64,000 nucleotides of DNA, taken from contig CM055911.1 in NCBI GenBank assembly GCA_029582155.1, positions 20,880,514 to 20,944,513 of the forward strand, read 5' to 3'. This stretch comes from Panopea generosa. Its lineage: Eukaryota > Mollusca > Bivalvia > Adapedonta > Hiatellidae. Below are positions 62,441-64,000 of the stretch, piece after piece (the first letter of the stretch is position 1; each line of letters starts with the position of its first letter). Under the pieces are notes generated by a model. That model was not told where the DNA came from and searched no databases. It worked only from the letters and a program-made list of their open reading frames with translations. Made by a program: the position numbers and the translations under genes.

Positions 62441-62530
62441 CAAATATTTTCTTGTTGGGGAACACGCCCCCAGACTACCCCCAGCAGCTATGCAATATCC
62501 TGCGAAGACACCTCACTTCGCCCCTGTAAT
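62441..62530. repeat. C-rich dispersed repeat fragment
   Basis: GGGGAACACGCCCCCAGACT and CCTGCGAAGACACCTCACTTC stand out in composition from the surrounding AT-rich DNA. They look like a piece of a moderately repeated element, but there is no second copy in this window. Confidence 0.4.
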
Positions 62531-63116
62531 TCATATTCATTACAATTACGAAATACACAAAAGAGGATTTCACATATAAGTTGGAACAAAACAAGTAAGA
62601 CTAACTTTTTACTGAAGCTACATTTAAGCTTGTAAGATCATCTGAATCAAGATTGTCTGACTTATTTCTGAAAGAATATTATAATGTTGAATACATAGAA
62701 TGTGCCTGAAATATGCTGAAATGCTATGACATGTTGAACTATGCAACAGGAACCTCTTAAAACTTTAATATAAAAGTTTGGTAAATGTGACATCAGTTAA
62801 TATATTGTAAATAGCAGTTCAAGGCAAACCACAATATGTTTTGTTGCCCATTCCCAACTGACTCAAATTTAATGGCCCGGCTTAAAACATGTATTTCACA
62901 TCAGCATGAAAATGGTTTTTATTCGATTGTGAAAATACTCTGAAATTATTTCTTCTGTCATGTGTGTGTTAGAGGAGAGATTGTTTCTTATAAAACAGTT
63001 ATAAATAATTAGCCTAAAACTTAAATTGAACTCTTTATCAAATATTCTCCTGTGTATATTTTAAGATACAGACGATTTGTTTTTTTAACGTATTCATTCT
63101 TCAAAAGACGATGCAT

Positions 63117-64000
63117 TTATTTTACATTCAGGTCTGAACTGAGGTATTTCCTACAGTAAAGGGAATCAACAACTGGGAAACTCTTGATATGTTCCCTGGC
63201 AGCATTCATTTTAGTTTGGTGTGTTAAGTTGTGCCTTGATCCTGTTGCTTTACCTCTGTTTTCATTTTCTACTACACTAAAGTTATTTTTTTGTTTGCAG
63301 TTGCTACAACTTGGTTTGAAATGCCTATGGTAATAAGAAATAATGTTCTGATTGTAGTTTTCCCTGTTATGTTGGGAAAGGTCCAACTATAAGAGTTTTT
63401 TTTGTTGAGTCATTGAATTTATTTCTTTTTTTTTTTCATTTTTTGACAGCATATTTTACTATAAATTGCCTGTTTCGTTAAATTCCCCAATTTCCAGTAG
63501 TAATTGAATATCTTTTCCCTGTCGGCACTATTGAATTTTATGTTGCATTTATATTTGCAGTTTTGCCCACATGCACGTTTTATTATTTATGCAGGTTTAA
63601 TTTGGCTATGTCTGTTAATGTAGATTTTGCCTTCATTTCTTCTACTTCTACATTTACACCTTCTTTCATTGTTGTTTTCTTTTGTTTTAGTAATTTGTGT
63701 CTCTTTAACTTTTTTTCTCATGAAACCAATTGGCATCGAATTTTCATCTTCACTCTCAGTGTAACTCGGTACATAGTCATCACTGCTAGAATCATATTCT
63801 TATGAAGCTTCCGTACCATAAGCCCTTCCATCATCACTCACAGACTCTTTGGCCATATCATAATCCACCACTGCAAGATTTGCCATTTCAACATTCACAG
63901 TTTCACTAATCACCAAAACATCATTCAATATACCAAAAGTCTTTGATTCATCGTTCAATTTTTCATCATTTACCGTACCATTATTAACCAGTTCTTCTTT
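63117..64000 (-). pseudogene. Decayed transposon-associated protein gene, running off the right edge
   Basis: From the right edge to about 63420, one minus-strand frame is almost continuous. It shows an acidic Ser-rich stretch (EYDSSSDDYVPSYTESEDEN), a Cys motif (ACGQNCKYKC) and NSADREKIFNYYWKLGNLTK. A second frame at 63386-63117 continues with FKPSCSNCKQ, TKMNAAREHIKSFPVVDSLY and CRKYLSSDLNVK. This order (CxxxCxxxC, IFxxYWxL, HIxSFPxxxSxYCR, YLSSDLN) is a pattern I know from many uncharacterised, repeat-associated animal proteins thought to derive from a DNA transposon. At least three in-frame stops, a frameshift and a short deletion after YCR show it is not intact here. Confidence 0.65.

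Overview
This is an AT-rich, intron- and repeat-dominated nuclear window from an animal, most likely a bivalve mollusc. The basis is the repeat content: several tRNA-derived SINE families with mollusc-type tails (bodies ending in a GTTGAAAATGGCGTTAAACCCC-like tail, or in GATTGATTGATT tails), small elements bounded by GGGTCGTATTCACCAACCATT-like inverted repeats, and a repeat with a CGACGACGCC end. There is no operon structure, no rRNA, no convincing functional tRNA and no CRISPR. Nearly all longer reading frames are chance products of AT-rich or triplet-repeat DNA.

The one gene I can assemble completely is on the minus strand between 16131 (ATG) and 2019 (stop). It has five exons joined by four consensus splice pairs with compatible phases, and encodes a predicted 267-residue secreted protein. 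The protein has a signal peptide, two cadherin-like domains, a small Cys cluster and a C-terminal hydrophobic tail that looks like a GPI-anchor signal. A TATA box lies about 110 bases upstream of the ATG. A 28-bp minisatellite lies just past the stop, in the likely 3' UTR. The 8.8-kb first intron contains an old, diverged tandem duplication and many SINEs.

Region by region: 1-1.6 kb is featureless. 1.6-16.3 kb is the cadherin-like gene. 16.3-23.5 kb has a SINE, microsatellites and otherwise blank DNA. 23.5-25.6 kb holds a large 18-20-bp minisatellite and a MITE. 26-32 kb holds SINE pieces, a TATA-bearing dispersed repeat, G-rich tandem repeats and a (TAG)n array. 32.7-33.2 kb is a foldback element. 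33.5-39 kb holds SINEs and another triplet array. 40.1-41.9 kb is a higher-order tandem array. 43.8-48.4 kb contains a MITE, a degraded LINE reverse transcriptase, and two exon-like relics of a second, dead copy of the cadherin-like gene in the same orientation. 51.1-54.9 kb is a candidate DNA transposon with perfect 27-bp inverted ends and 11-bp phased subterminal repeats. 56.6-57.8 kb holds a tandem tRNA-SINE pair and the longest (TAG)n array. 61.8-62.0 kb is a palindromic repeat cluster. 63.1-64.0 kb is a decayed transposon-associated protein gene running off the right edge.

The live gene and its dead relative suggest that this small cadherin-like family expanded by local duplication. The rest of the window is a graveyard of SINEs, a LINE, MITEs and tandem repeats.
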